DNA of 64,000 bases, from assembly GCA_017464425.1 (NCBI GenBank), contig JAFUDX010000007.1, positions 1-64,000 on the forward strand. Reading direction: 5' to 3'. Made by a program: the position numbers and the translations under genes. The stretch's first letter is position 1, and the number at the start of each line of letters is the position of its first letter. Shown here in pieces: positions 24,725-33,992 of the stretch. The notes below the pieces were generated by a model. That model was not told the origin of the DNA and did not search any database. It was given only the letters and a program-made list of their open reading frames with translations. The DNA is from Treponema sp. (GTDB lineage: Bacteria; Spirochaetota; Spirochaetia; Treponematales; Treponemataceae).

Positions 24725-26229
24725 GATGACTCCACCAAAGTCGTCTTACCTTTTTGGACTTTGATTTTTGAAAATTTCTCTTCGCTTATTATAGCACCAT
24801 TTGAAGAAAAATATTGGACTTTGAGCGCATATTCTCCTTCGGGAAGCTCAAATCCGCCTGCATATGATTGGGCGGGCAATGCGTACACCTGACGAATATC
24901 GGCGGTTTCAGTGCGGTCGATTTGGTCTGCCGCCGTAGCCGCGCTTAAATATGAAGTGGCATATGCCGCGAGCGTAAACAAATTTTCTTCTCGCCGTACT
25001 GCTTCTTCTGCCAAAATCAAGGTAGCAGTTGCGCCTGCGACCGCCGTAAATTTTTTGAACATACTTCGCTTTACGCTTCTTGAATATGCTTTTCGTGCCT
25101 TTGAATTTACATCTTGCTGAACGGCGTAATTAAAATCTTCAAGAAGTGAAAGTGAAATGATCTGGCTTGGAAGCGAATTTCCCTGTTCAATGATGACTTT
25201 TATTGAAGAAACCTGATTTTTTGGCATCTTTATGATTTCATTTTTGCCAGGATAAATCACGAATGAAGGTCCCCAGCCAAAAGTCGGCACGAGTTGCGGT
25301 CGTAAAACTGTTTGGGGCGCGGGAAATTCTGGGTAGACGAATTCCAGATCAAATGCCGGAACATAGACAAAATTCCTGCTTGTAGGAAATTGGATTCCTG
25401 GAAACGGCCCGATTATGATTCTCCGCTCACCGCGTCTGCCAATCAAGCCAGAAAACGCAAGAATGTCGAGTCTGCCCATGCCGTCTGAAATGTGAGTCTC
25501 AGCATCAGTATTGAAACTTGGATTCAAGGCTTTAAGCGTGCGTGCATCTGATGAAATGTTCCAGCTGTTGTTTACGCTTTCGTCCATCTGTGCAAAAACG
25601 ATACTCAGGTAGCGGGCGGTTGCCGAATCACGGAAAATATCTGCGTCAGTTGGATTTTTGGGCGCGAATTGGGAAACTTTTGTTGTGTCGAGACGAAGCC
25701 GTGTGTACATGTCGGAGATTTCGATTTTTGAATCCGAATTCGTAATCCATTCGCCATATTCGGCAAGGTATTTCTGCTGCTTTTCATTCAGTCGGCGCAC
25801 TTCGACAACCGCTTCCTCAATATTTCCGTTATTGTAATAATTCAGTGCATTGAAGACATTTAGATAGATATACTCGTACGGCGTTCCTGTATATTCAGTT
25901 GCATTGTCATTTGCTACGGCGGAAGCAAAGCCTTTCGTAATGCTTTTTGTTACCGCATTTTCCATGAGCCGGTCCGTCTCGTTCAAAATCGCAAGCGATG
26001 AGTCATATTCTTTTTGATAGTGCTTCATCATCGCCAGATCGAAGTTGTCACGAATTCGGTCATTGTTCGATTCTTTTGAATTCTTTTTTTCGAGGTAAGA
26101 AATACACGGCTTATAGTCCTCTGCATCCAAATGGCTCAAATATTCCCCCGTCGGCATGGACGCGCATCCAACGAGTGCAATTAGAAAAATAAATGCTAAA
26201 AACAAAAGAGATGAATTTCTTTTAGACAT
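24712..26229 (-). CDS. COG3014-type lipoprotein
   Basis: The product is 505 aa, with a signal peptide and lipobox LVGCA at about residues 19-23. The N-terminal half is TPR-like (YEYIYLNVFNALNYYNNGNIEEAVVEVRRLNEKQQKY). It contains FGWGPSFVIYPGKNEIIKMPKN and a C-terminal beta region. It resembles the COG3014 proteins that accompany LpoB. The role is presumably in envelope or peptidoglycan assembly, inferred from gene order only. It starts 6 bp after lpoB ends. Confidence 0.7.
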   Translation of the reverse strand: MSKRNSSLLFLAFIFLIALVGCASMPTGEYLSHLDAEDYKPCISYLEKKNSKESNNDRIRDNFDLAMMKHYQKEYDSSLAILNETDRLMENAVTKSITKGFASAVANDNATEYTGTPYEYIYLNVFNALNYYNNGNIEEAVVEVRRLNEKQQKYLAEYGEWITNSDSKIEISDMYTRLRLDTTKVSQFAPKNPTDADIFRDSATARYLSIVFAQMDESVNNSWNISSDARTLKALNPSFNTDAETHISDGMGRLDILAFSGLIGRRGERRIIIGPFPGIQFPTSRNFVYVPAFDLEFVYPEFPAPQTVLRPQLVPTFGWGPSFVIYPGKNEIIKMPKNQVSSIKVIIEQGNSLPSQIISLSLLEDFNYAVQQDVNSKARKAYSRSVKRSMFKKFTAVAGATATLILAEEAVRREENLFTLAAYATSYLSAATAADQIDRTETADIRQVYALPAQSYAGGFELPEGEYALKVQYFSSNGAIISEEKFSKIKVQKGKTTLVESSCQK

Positions 26230-26235
26230 TTATAG

Positions 26236-26838
26236 TTATAATTTTGCTGCGGGTTTCTTGATATATTTGCTGATTGTCTTTTCGCCCTGCCACAAGATTT
26301 TGTTTGATTCAATATCGATGAGCTGGGCATCTACCTGATAGGTGCGAACCTGTTCCCTGCCTTCAGAATCGACATGAGAATACACGGTGCCCTGAAGCAT
26401 AAAATCCGCCGCAAGTTCATTGCCGATTGATTTTGCCGTTTCGTATGCGTTTTCGGCCTGATCGACCTTTTCGGCGCGGAGCTCAAGACGCTGCTCGCTG
26501 TCGGCAACGAATTCCATGACGCCACTGTTGATGATTGCCGTTTGGAAGCGTTTGGCGACCATCGCCGTATCGATGTGCTCACTGCTTTTGTTCGAGATTT
26601 TGCCGACGATTGCAACGGGGTCGCGTCCGTTTGTCGTTTTAAATCCTGCGACTTTTGGCGAGGCAACACAGCCTGAAATCAGTTCTTCGCAGACCATGCG
26701 GATGTCATTTTCATTCCAATAGCCTGAAATGTCTTTTACATCCGCTCCGTCCTCATAGCGAGTAACTTTGCTTGTTGAACTGCACGAAATCAAAGAGAAG
26801 GCAATGCATGCCACAAAAATCACTGCATATTTTTTCAT
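26236..26838 (-). CDS. lpoB: LpoB-like penicillin-binding protein activator lipoprotein
   Basis: The product is 200 aa from the ATG at 26838, with AGGAG upstream. The lipobox is LISCS. The LpoB domain is recognised by SGYWNENDIRMVCEELISGC, DTAMVAKRFQTAIINSG and ADFMLQGTVYSHVD...VRTYQVDAQLIDIESNKILWQGEKTI. In enterobacteria LpoB reaches from the outer membrane to stimulate PBP1b. In a spirochaete the partner is unknown. It is the first gene of the three-lipoprotein unit. Confidence 0.82.
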   Translation of the reverse strand: MKKYAVIFVACIAFSLISCSSTSKVTRYEDGADVKDISGYWNENDIRMVCEELISGCVASPKVAGFKTTNGRDPVAIVGKISNKSSEHIDTAMVAKRFQTAIINSGVMEFVADSEQRLELRAEKVDQAENAYETAKSIGNELAADFMLQGTVYSHVDSEGREQVRTYQVDAQLIDIESNKILWQGEKTISKYIKKPAAKL

Positions 26839-26999
26839 AGTATACTCCTGTACCTTTATAAATAAAAACCACGCTTTCTCTCTATTGTAACACAAAATAG
26901 TGGCAGTTTCAAAAATAACAGAGTTTTGAAACTTGCTCAATATACTCTTTACCAAGAATTAAAATAGTACTAAAATTCAAACCTAGTAAGGAGTTTTTG

Positions 27000-27911
27000 A
27001 TGAAAAAATTATTTCTCTGTTTTGTATCTGTTGTTTTCATCGGTGCGGCTTTGTTTTCTCAGGAAACAGTATCTGGCATAAAAGTTTCTTCTCCAAATGG
27101 AGCTCCTGCCCTTGCGCTTGCCCTTCTTGCGCAAAAAAATCCCGATGATTTTACCTATGTCGCGGCCGAAGCGATTGCTGCAGAATTTGCTAGCGCAAAA
27201 TCGGACTTCATTATCGCTCCTGTCAATGCGGGTGCAAAATTGTTCAAAATGGGAAAGTCTTCATATAAATTGGCCGCCGTTGTCACCTGGGGAAACCTCT
27301 ATTTTGCCTCACAAAAAAAGAATTTCAAACTTAAGGATATTAAAAAATCAGAGCTCACATTGTTTGGTGAAAATACGATTAATGCATCGGTGGCACTTTA
27401 TTCACTCCAAAAGCATACAATTTCAGCCAAAAGCATAAAGTATTTAGGAAGTGCCGCCGCCACGCAGAGCCTTTTGCTTTCTGATTCGAATGCAATCGTA
27501 CTTACAGCCGAGCCAGCTCTTTCTGCCGCAAAGATAAAGAATCCCCGCATCACTGCATATTCGGTAAACGAATTATACAAAAAAGCGACTGGATTTGACG
27601 GATACACACAGGCAGGGCTGTTCGTAAAATCAGAGACAGTGGAGCAGCATCCCGAAGCTGTAAAAGAATTCTTGAATCGCGCAAAAGATTCTGTTGCCAA
27701 GTGTTCTGATGATGTTGCCACCGTTGCCAGTGCTGCCGTTGCGCTTGAAATTTTGCCAAATGTAACCATTGCACAAGCGGCGATTCCGCAGTGTGCGCTT
27801 CGCTACATGAGTGCGCAAGACGCAAAAAAGCAGGTCGAGGCTACGGCAAACATTGATTTAAAACAGTTTGGCGGTTCTGTTCCTGCCGATGATTTTTACT
27901 ATGGCGAATGA
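27000..27911 (+). CDS. Substrate-binding protein of an ABC importer (substrate unknown)
   Basis: The product is 303 aa from the ATG at 27000, with AAGGAG upstream; an immediately preceding TTG is less likely. The signal peptide is MKKLFLCFVSVVFIGAALFSQ. The fold and motifs (GIKVSSPNGAPALALALL, FIIAPVNAGAKLFKMG, YTQAGLFVKSETVEQHPEAVKEFL) match the NMT1/SsuA-like binding proteins used for taurine, nitrate or thiamin precursors. It overlaps the permease gene by 11 bp. Confidence 0.8.
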   Translation: MKKLFLCFVSVVFIGAALFSQETVSGIKVSSPNGAPALALALLAQKNPDDFTYVAAEAIAAEFASAKSDFIIAPVNAGAKLFKMGKSSYKLAAVVTWGNLYFASQKKNFKLKDIKKSELTLFGENTINASVALYSLQKHTISAKSIKYLGSAAATQSLLLSDSNAIVLTAEPALSAAKIKNPRITAYSVNELYKKATGFDGYTQAGLFVKSETVEQHPEAVKEFLNRAKDSVAKCSDDVATVASAAVALEILPNVTIAQAAIPQCALRYMSAQDAKKQVEATANIDLKQFGGSVPADDFYYGE

Positions 27912-28680
27912 AAAAGACGACTCACATCTAACAGAATCTAAAACGGGTAACACCGTGCTACCGTATTGTTTCGGAATCATTCTAATTGGTGTGCTGATTC
28001 AGATTGTCGGAACGATAAAAGGCGATCCCATTGTTTTTCCGAGCGTTTTTGAAATTCTCCGTACTTTCTTCCGTCTTATTTGCCAAGCGCACACATACCA
28101 TCTTATTCTTACCACTGTGGTGCATCTTTTTGTTTCGCTCGTAATTTCTTCTGGAATCGCTCTTTTTATCGGCATTGCAGAAGGATTGAGTGACTTCATA
28201 CACAATCTCCTAAAGCCTTTGATGACCATGCTTCGCTCTATTCCTGTCATTGTTCTTGTCGTTATCAGCATGGTGGTTTTAAACTATTCGCTCGTGCCAT
28301 ATATCGCCTCATCTTTGATATTGATTCCCGTAATGAGCGAGGCTGTGTGTGAGGGATGCCGCCGTATCGACTCTGAGCTGATTGATGTGTATCGGCTGAA
28401 TTCCACTTTCAATCTCAAAATTTTATGCACGGTGTACCTTCCGCTCATGGCAGGATTTTTAAAGCAGGCGTATGCGAATGCCGTAGGGATAGGAATAAAA
28501 ATCATTATCACAACGGAATATCTCGTCCAGACAAAAAATTCGCTCGGAAAGGCCGTTTTTTCAAGCAGCTATTTTACTGCCTATGACGAAATTTACGCCT
28601 ATGCGCTGATTATGATTCTGCTCGTGCTTCTTCTGACGGAAGTACCCATAAAAATCCTAAAATTCTTTAAACTTTTCTGA
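27901..28680 (+). CDS. ABC transporter permease
   Basis: The product is 259 aa from the ATG at 27901, which overlaps the end of the binding-protein gene. It has about six membrane segments. The cytoplasmic EAA-like loop is visible in VYRLNSTFNLKILCTVYLPLMAGFLKQAYANAVGIG. It belongs to the BPD_transp_1 class that pairs with SsuA/NMT1-type binding proteins. No ATP-binding subunit gene follows; the next gene is a cyclase, so the ATPase must be encoded elsewhere. Confidence 0.85.
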   Translation: MANEKDDSHLTESKTGNTVLPYCFGIILIGVLIQIVGTIKGDPIVFPSVFEILRTFFRLICQAHTYHLILTTVVHLFVSLVISSGIALFIGIAEGLSDFIHNLLKPLMTMLRSIPVIVLVVISMVVLNYSLVPYIASSLILIPVMSEAVCEGCRRIDSELIDVYRLNSTFNLKILCTVYLPLMAGFLKQAYANAVGIGIKIIITTEYLVQTKNSLGKAVFSSSYFTAYDEIYAYALIMILLVLLLTEVPIKILKFFKLF

Positions 28681-28694
28681 AGATTTGGTATTCT

Positions 28695-30983
28695 ATGTCA
28701 GTGGGAATGGGAACTTTTTTTCAAAAATTGCATATCGATGCAGAGCTTTTTACCAATGTAAAAAAACGATTTTTTGCGATTGCACGAACAATTCTGCCGA
28801 TTTTAAAATCTTCGTATGTTTTTTACGGGGCATATGCCGCCCTGCTGCTGCTTCTTTTTTTTGCGCCGATTACGATTACGCCATTGGATTTGTACGGAGA
28901 TTTTGCGTCGCCTGATTCTCCCGTTTCTCTGCGGTTTGGCTTTTCATTTCCGCCGCTTTTTTTGCTTCCGCTTGTTTCTCTTTTTGTCTGCGCTTCATTT
29001 TTTATAAAGTATCGATTTCAAAAAGATTTTCGGAAACTTCGATACGCGCTTATTTTTGCAAGTCTTTCGGTGTATCTTCTGTGCGTGGCATTTTGCGTCG
29101 TTTCAAATGCAAACTGCTTTGAGTGGTTTTTCAAAATTCCATTTTATATCTATTTTATTTTTCTGTTAGCGTTGGTTTCGCATTTTTATTACGCGTTTTT
29201 AGGCATTGTGTTCTTGCGAAATAAAAATCCTGAATATGCAGAATACAAAAAATTACGCGTGCGGAGATTTTCCCTCAAACATAAATTCACATTCATCATT
29301 ATCGCCATGATAATCGTGATTTTTTTTGCATTCATGATTTTGATTTTGAACAGCTATAAAAAAATGTTTACCGAAGCGGTGAGCGATGTGGGGCGGGCAC
29401 AGGCGGAGCAAACGGCTGCGGTGTATGATACGGCGGAAGGAAAATACGAGAAAATTGCGGCTTTTTTTGAAGAACAGCGCGTTTCAAATGAATATGCCGA
29501 AACACCGTTTGAGCGAATTGATGTGATTATCACAAGCAAGCGGGATGAATTTATTTTTATCGATGACTGGGAATCAAAAGTTTTGCCCGATTACGATGTT
29601 TTTGCCTACACGACGGGAAAGCCAAAAGAAATCGATGATTCTGAAAAATCAGTGACACGGGAACAGGCACGGGACTATTTAAAACGCTACAAGAGCGGCC
29701 TGTACCGAAAGCAATTTGTTTTTAACAAGGCAAGTAAAACATGCAAATATATTTATCCCGTCACGATTGCCCGAAAAGAAGGACGGCGACTGCTCGGTTT
29801 TTCAATCGTCACATACCGTCAGCAGGTTCTGATGCGACAGTTTTTCAGGACGAAGATTTTTGTCTTTACGGTTGCGACTATTTTCCTGTATCTGACTGTA
29901 ATTCTTTCGATTTTGCTCGCTGATTTTATCTTCAATCCGTTGCTTTTCTTGCGAAAAAATGTCCACAAAACATCAAATTCAATCGAAAAAATTCTGAACG
30001 GGAAGGCAAAAAATGTTTCTTCTGCGCTTAAATTTTCGGACACAATCAAAACGAACGATGAAATCAAAGATTTGTCTCTGGAAATTGGCGAAATGGTCAC
30101 GCTGATTAAAGGAATCATGCCGTATGTTTCATTCTCTACGCTGCAGCACGCAGAAAAAATCGGCGCGGAATCAGATTCACAAAAAAAGAGCACGACTTCA
30201 CGCGATTTGTGCTTTCTTTTTACCGATATTCGCGGGTTTACCTCGCTTTGCGAAGGCCTGCCACCCAAAAAAGTCGTTGAAATTTTGAATCACTATCTGG
30301 ACATTGAAACGCAGATTATTTTGGAAAACGGCGGCGACGTCGATAAATTTGTGGGTGATGAAATGATGGCATTTTTCAGCGGGCCTCGCAAAGAAATCAA
30401 CGCATGCAAGGCTGCAATGGAAATCCGGGCGGCAATGCGTGAACAGCAGCAGCTTTCTATGGAAGACGGCACTGCGTATATTTCAATCGGAATCGGAATC
30501 CATTCGGGCGAAGTGATTTTTGGCTCGGTCGGCTCTCGTACACGCAAAGATTTTACATCAATCGGCGATACGGTAAACCTTGCGGCCAGACTTGAAAGCG
30601 CAAACAAGGCGTATGGCTCAAAATCAATCATTACGGAAACGGTTTACAAAAAGCTGAGAGATTCATTTATTTGCCGAGAATTGGACTTCATCACCGTAAA
30701 AGGAAAAACTGAGCCAGTCCGAATCTACGAAATCCTGCAGGAAAAAAACAGGGCGGTCAAAAATGAGATGGCAGAAAAACTTATCGAAATCAAATCGCTT
30801 TTTGAGCACGGACTGGAGTTTTATCGCGCCCAAAACTGGCAAGAAAGCGAAAAATGTTTCTCGGATTGCGCAATAAAGTATAACGATTTGCCGTCTGTGG
30901 TGTTTTTAGATAGAATAAACCATTTCAAAACGAATCCGCCGCCTACAGACTGGGACGGCGTGTTTAAAATGGCAGTAAAATAG
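28695..30983 (+). CDS. Membrane-bound class III adenylate cyclase
   Basis: The product is 762 aa. About five membrane segments at the N-terminus are followed by a further membrane helix near 200, an extracytoplasmic sensor region (220-395), another helix and a HAMP-like linker. The catalytic domain covers about 510-690. The metal-binding Asp pair lies in FTDIRGFT and GGDVDKFVGDEMM. The Lys in DVDKFVGDE and the Asp in KDFTSIGDTVNLAARLES fit adenine recognition, so it should make cAMP rather than cGMP. The last 70 residues form a TPR-like tail. It follows the ABC permease by 14 bp. Confidence 0.88.
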   Translation: MSVGMGTFFQKLHIDAELFTNVKKRFFAIARTILPILKSSYVFYGAYAALLLLLFFAPITITPLDLYGDFASPDSPVSLRFGFSFPPLFLLPLVSLFVCASFFIKYRFQKDFRKLRYALIFASLSVYLLCVAFCVVSNANCFEWFFKIPFYIYFIFLLALVSHFYYAFLGIVFLRNKNPEYAEYKKLRVRRFSLKHKFTFIIIAMIIVIFFAFMILILNSYKKMFTEAVSDVGRAQAEQTAAVYDTAEGKYEKIAAFFEEQRVSNEYAETPFERIDVIITSKRDEFIFIDDWESKVLPDYDVFAYTTGKPKEIDDSEKSVTREQARDYLKRYKSGLYRKQFVFNKASKTCKYIYPVTIARKEGRRLLGFSIVTYRQQVLMRQFFRTKIFVFTVATIFLYLTVILSILLADFIFNPLLFLRKNVHKTSNSIEKILNGKAKNVSSALKFSDTIKTNDEIKDLSLEIGEMVTLIKGIMPYVSFSTLQHAEKIGAESDSQKKSTTSRDLCFLFTDIRGFTSLCEGLPPKKVVEILNHYLDIETQIILENGGDVDKFVGDEMMAFFSGPRKEINACKAAMEIRAAMREQQQLSMEDGTAYISIGIGIHSGEVIFGSVGSRTRKDFTSIGDTVNLAARLESANKAYGSKSIITETVYKKLRDSFICRELDFITVKGKTEPVRIYEILQEKNRAVKNEMAEKLIEIKSLFEHGLEFYRAQNWQESEKCFSDCAIKYNDLPSVVFLDRINHFKTNPPPTDWDGVFKMAVK

Positions 30984-30991
30984 GAGTATAT

Positions 30992-31417
30992 ATGAATCTT
31001 TCGACAGAAATTGAATTCAAAGTTGATTTCAACGACTGTGATCCTATGCGGATTGTGTGGCACGGAAATTACATTAATTATTTTGAGCGGGCGAGATGTG
31101 CGCTGCTTGATAAAATCGGCTACAACTATATCGCTATGGAAGAATCTGGCTATCTCTTCCCCGTCACGGAAGTAAAGTCAAAATACATGAAGTCACTTCG
31201 GTTCGGAGATGTGTGCCGCGCAAAGGCAACACTTGTCGAATATGAAAATATGATTAAAATAGATTTCGAGCTTTTTAACGCAAAAACAGGCGAACTCACC
31301 ACAAAAGGCACGGTCTCTCAGATGTGTGTTGATGCAAAAACGGGTGAAACGCAGTTTGTCTGCCCAAAAATCTGGACAGATAAGGTAAAAAAATGCTTGG
31401 AAAATGGAGGATTTTAA
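30992..31417 (+). CDS. 4-hydroxybenzoyl-CoA-type acyl-CoA thioesterase
   Basis: The product is 141 aa, a hot-dog-fold protein. The conserved N-terminal block FNDCDPMRIVWHGNYINYFERAR contains the catalytic Asp. It hydrolyses acyl-CoA or acyl-ACP thioesters, but the substrate cannot be told from sequence. GGAG lies upstream. The lolA-like start codon lies 1 bp after its stop codon, so the two genes are translationally linked. Confidence 0.88.
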   Translation: MNLSTEIEFKVDFNDCDPMRIVWHGNYINYFERARCALLDKIGYNYIAMEESGYLFPVTEVKSKYMKSLRFGDVCRAKATLVEYENMIKIDFELFNAKTGELTTKGTVSQMCVDAKTGETQFVCPKIWTDKVKKCLENGGF

Positions 31418-31418
31418 A

Positions 31419-32039
31419 ATGAAAAAATTAGGTGTACTTTTCATGGCATTCGTGATTTCGTCACTTTGTTTCGCGCAAACGGCTTCGCAGAATCCAGAGT
31501 TTGACAAAGTGTGCCAGAATATTGCGGCGCATAAAATCACAAAAGGCAACTTCAGCCAAATAAAAATGATAAAAAAGATTTCACGCGAGATACGCTCTTC
31601 GGGAACTTTTATTGTTTCGGTTGATGACGGTGTTCTTTGGAATACGCAAAAGCCTTTTAAATCATCAATGGCAATAACAAAATCTGGAATCGTACAGACT
31701 GCCGCAAACGGTAAAAAATCTGTTGTTTCATCGGGAAGCAATGCAACATTTGAGCAGGTTTCATCCCTCATGACATCGCTTTTTAATGGCGATTCGTCTG
31801 CCTTGAACAAAAATTTTGGGATTGAATTTATCGGTTCAGCCAAAAGTTGGAATGTAAATCTTACTCCGCGTGATTCATCTATTCGCTCAGTGATTTCTGT
31901 CATTGAAATGGCGGGCAGCGCTTCAATTGACACGATGATTTTGCATGAACAGACGGGTGATTTTACAAAATATGAATTCTCAAATCAAACTTTCCCCTCT
32001 GCGCTCACAGAGGAAGAAAAGTCTGGATTTAAGGGCTGA
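31419..32039 (+). CDS. LolA-like outer membrane lipoprotein carrier
   Basis: The product is 206 aa from the ATG at 31419, with GGAGG upstream. The signal peptide is MKKLGVLFMAFVISSLCFAQ. The body resembles LolA: GNFSQIKMIKKISREIRSSGTFIVS, GVLWNTQKPFKSSMAIT and a C-terminal SASIDTMILHEQTGDFTKYEF. LolA carries lipoproteins or related lipids across the periplasm. The pairing with a 4HBT thioesterase is also seen in aryl-polyene-type lipid clusters, but no other such genes are nearby. Confidence 0.78.
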   Translation: MKKLGVLFMAFVISSLCFAQTASQNPEFDKVCQNIAAHKITKGNFSQIKMIKKISREIRSSGTFIVSVDDGVLWNTQKPFKSSMAITKSGIVQTAANGKKSVVSSGSNATFEQVSSLMTSLFNGDSSALNKNFGIEFIGSAKSWNVNLTPRDSSIRSVISVIEMAGSASIDTMILHEQTGDFTKYEFSNQTFPSALTEEEKSGFKG

Positions 32040-32041
32040 GT

Positions 32042-33535
32042 TTACAGTGCTCCCGAAATAACGAGAATCGAAAGACTTGTCGCAACAAGCGAAAAAATTG
32101 TCGTTAGAATGGGAGCGTATTGATTAAAATAGTAGAGTGTGCTGTTTGTCTTTACATCAATAATTGATTCTGGAAGAATTATGTCATTTTTAGAAAGCGA
32201 GTCTCCGTTTAAAGCCGTGATTTCCAGTGAGTCGCGGGAATTTTGAGATTTTATTATACCACCAGCCAACGCTACATAATAATCCCACTTTCTGTCGGGA
32301 ATAAACGGGTATCGCCCCGGCGCATTTACCGCGCCTGATACGGATACGAAAAACTGTTTGAACGGAATTCGTAAGACATCATCCGCCATAATTTCGATTT
32401 TTGAGTAAAAACTCGCATCGTACAGCATTTTGCTCAAATTTATCGGAATAATGTCCCCGCCACGAATTATATAGGCATTTTCAAGGTCAGAAATCGAAGA
32501 AAACCAGGCTTTGTTTCTTCTGGCAAAAAATGCATAATCTTCGCCGTTGTTTACGGACGCGGCAATTCTGTTTGACATGCTGGCGTTCGCGGAAGCACCA
32601 GTGTTCACCGCACCTTCCACAAAAATTGTTGGTGTTAACTCTTTAAAAGAAGAAATGGTCACCTCATCATAACAAGATAATTCAAAATCGTTTTCAATGT
32701 CGGATTTTGAAAGGTACAATTTTTCGCCCGAATCATCTTTTTCTGTGATGGCTCGGAACAGCTCAATTCTGCTCGTGTCGGCAAGTGGGGCAAGTCCGTT
32801 TGCATAATAAAAAATCAGTTGTTGAAGATTTTCCCCTTCCAGCAATTCGTAAGTTCCACTTCGCTCAACCGCGCCTTTTATCGTGACTTTTTTGTAAAGA
32901 CGATTTATGACGATTTTGTCATTTGGGCGAAGATATGGATTTTGCGAGAAATCTCCGGTTCGCTCTGCCTTGAAAAGGTCGTATGTTTTTTCTTCTTTTG
33001 ATTCTGAAATGATTTTTATGTTCCGAATCGACGAATATTCCGTAAGATTTTCAGAGACGACATCGGAAAGTCGTGTTAATGCCCAAACTTTTTGTTCTGA
33101 AGACTTTGGCACTTCACCTGTCACCGAGACAAAGAAATTCGACGACGAGGAAAGAACAAACTGTGCGCCGCTCATTGGATAGTTTTTTGTGACGAGAAGA
33201 AGAACCTGATTTTTTAGCTCCTTGAATGTGAGTCCTTTGCAATTAAGAACGCCAAGATTTGCCACACGGATTTTATATGTTGAATCAAGCGGAATAGTGT
33301 ATGTGAACGGTGAATTTCCCAACACGAATGACAATGTATAGACATCGCCTGCCGTAACGGGATAATCGGGGGTGGACATCGCTAATTGCGCGTCTCCGAA
33401 AAATGGCGAGGAGTGCTTTGATTTTTCCGTTTCGTCAGGATTTCCGAATTTTTCTTGCGAATAGGCGTTAAGAAACAAAAGTGCGAAAAGTAGTGCTGTG
33501 ATTGTGTTTTTTATAGATTTTAGTCGAAAAAACAT
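32042..33535 (-). CDS. Wza-like polysaccharide export protein with SLBB domains
   Basis: The product is 497 aa, with a signal peptide (ITALLFALLFLNAYSQ). An N-terminal polysaccharide-export domain (AGDVYTLSFVLGNSPFTYTIPLDSTYKIRVANLGVLNCKG) is followed by SLBB-type repeats at about 150, 215, 305 and 400 (VTIKGAVERSGTYELLEGENLQQL, FVSVSGAVNAPGRYPF). A membrane helix lies at the very C-terminus. Such proteins form the outer membrane channel for capsule or exopolysaccharide. No glycosyltransferase or polymerase genes adjoin. Its promoter region is shared with the divergent XRE regulator. Confidence 0.8.
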   Translation of the reverse strand: MFFRLKSIKNTITALLFALLFLNAYSQEKFGNPDETEKSKHSSPFFGDAQLAMSTPDYPVTAGDVYTLSFVLGNSPFTYTIPLDSTYKIRVANLGVLNCKGLTFKELKNQVLLLVTKNYPMSGAQFVLSSSSNFFVSVTGEVPKSSEQKVWALTRLSDVVSENLTEYSSIRNIKIISESKEEKTYDLFKAERTGDFSQNPYLRPNDKIVINRLYKKVTIKGAVERSGTYELLEGENLQQLIFYYANGLAPLADTSRIELFRAITEKDDSGEKLYLSKSDIENDFELSCYDEVTISSFKELTPTIFVEGAVNTGASANASMSNRIAASVNNGEDYAFFARRNKAWFSSISDLENAYIIRGGDIIPINLSKMLYDASFYSKIEIMADDVLRIPFKQFFVSVSGAVNAPGRYPFIPDRKWDYYVALAGGIIKSQNSRDSLEITALNGDSLSKNDIILPESIIDVKTNSTLYYFNQYAPILTTIFSLVATSLSILVISGAL

Positions 33536-33550
33536 TACTCCGTCCTAGTT

Positions 33551-33649
33551 GTATTAAAATTACATTTTATAAAAGTTTTTATACATCTTTTTTGATTATA
33601 CACTTTATTTTAATGAAGTTCTAGTATAATAAAAGTATTAAAATTACAT
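33551..33649. promoter_or_regulatory. Divergent operator region: direct repeats and an inverted repeat
   Basis: GTATTAAAATTACAT occurs identically at 33551-33565 and 33635-33649. Between them TATAAAA-GT-TTTTATA (33568-33583) is a perfect inverted repeat, and TATAAT occurs at 33625-33630. The region lies between the export gene and the XRE gene, so it is a probable operator for the XRE protein. Confidence 0.7.
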
Positions 33650-33683
33650 CGAAATCTTATAAGACTGATTGTATTCTTTTTTA

Positions 33684-33992
33684 ATGAGTGATATTCGGGA
33701 CTTACTTGCAAAAAATTTAAAGCGATTAAGAGCAGATCGAAAAATCAATCAGGAAGAACTCGCAGAAAAAATCGGCGTTAGTAAAGAGACAATCGCAAAA
33801 ACAGAAATCCGCCAGAACTGGCTTGGCGCAGAAAATTTGAATAAAATCGTGGAATTTTTTGAAATTGAGCCGTTTGAGCTTTTTTTGGATAATGAACATA
33901 CTTCCGCAAAAATCACAGAAAAACAGCTCACAAAAATCAAAAATGAACTTAAAAACGAATTGACCGCATATATTGATTCCAAAATTCTTTAG
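33684..33992 (+). CDS. XRE-family transcriptional regulator
   Basis: The product is 102 aa from the ATG at 33684; the TTG at 33669 is rejected. A helix-turn-helix of the Cro/CI type covers residues 5-65 (LKRLRADRKINQEELAEKIGVSKETIAKTE). The rest is a charged helix for dimerisation. No ribosome site is visible. Its stop codon overlaps the stop of the convergent pepQ-like gene. It probably regulates itself and the divergent polysaccharide-export gene through the repeats at 33551-33649. Confidence 0.85.
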   Translation: MSDIRDLLAKNLKRLRADRKINQEELAEKIGVSKETIAKTEIRQNWLGAENLNKIVEFFEIEPFELFLDNEHTSAKITEKQLTKIKNELKNELTAYIDSKIL

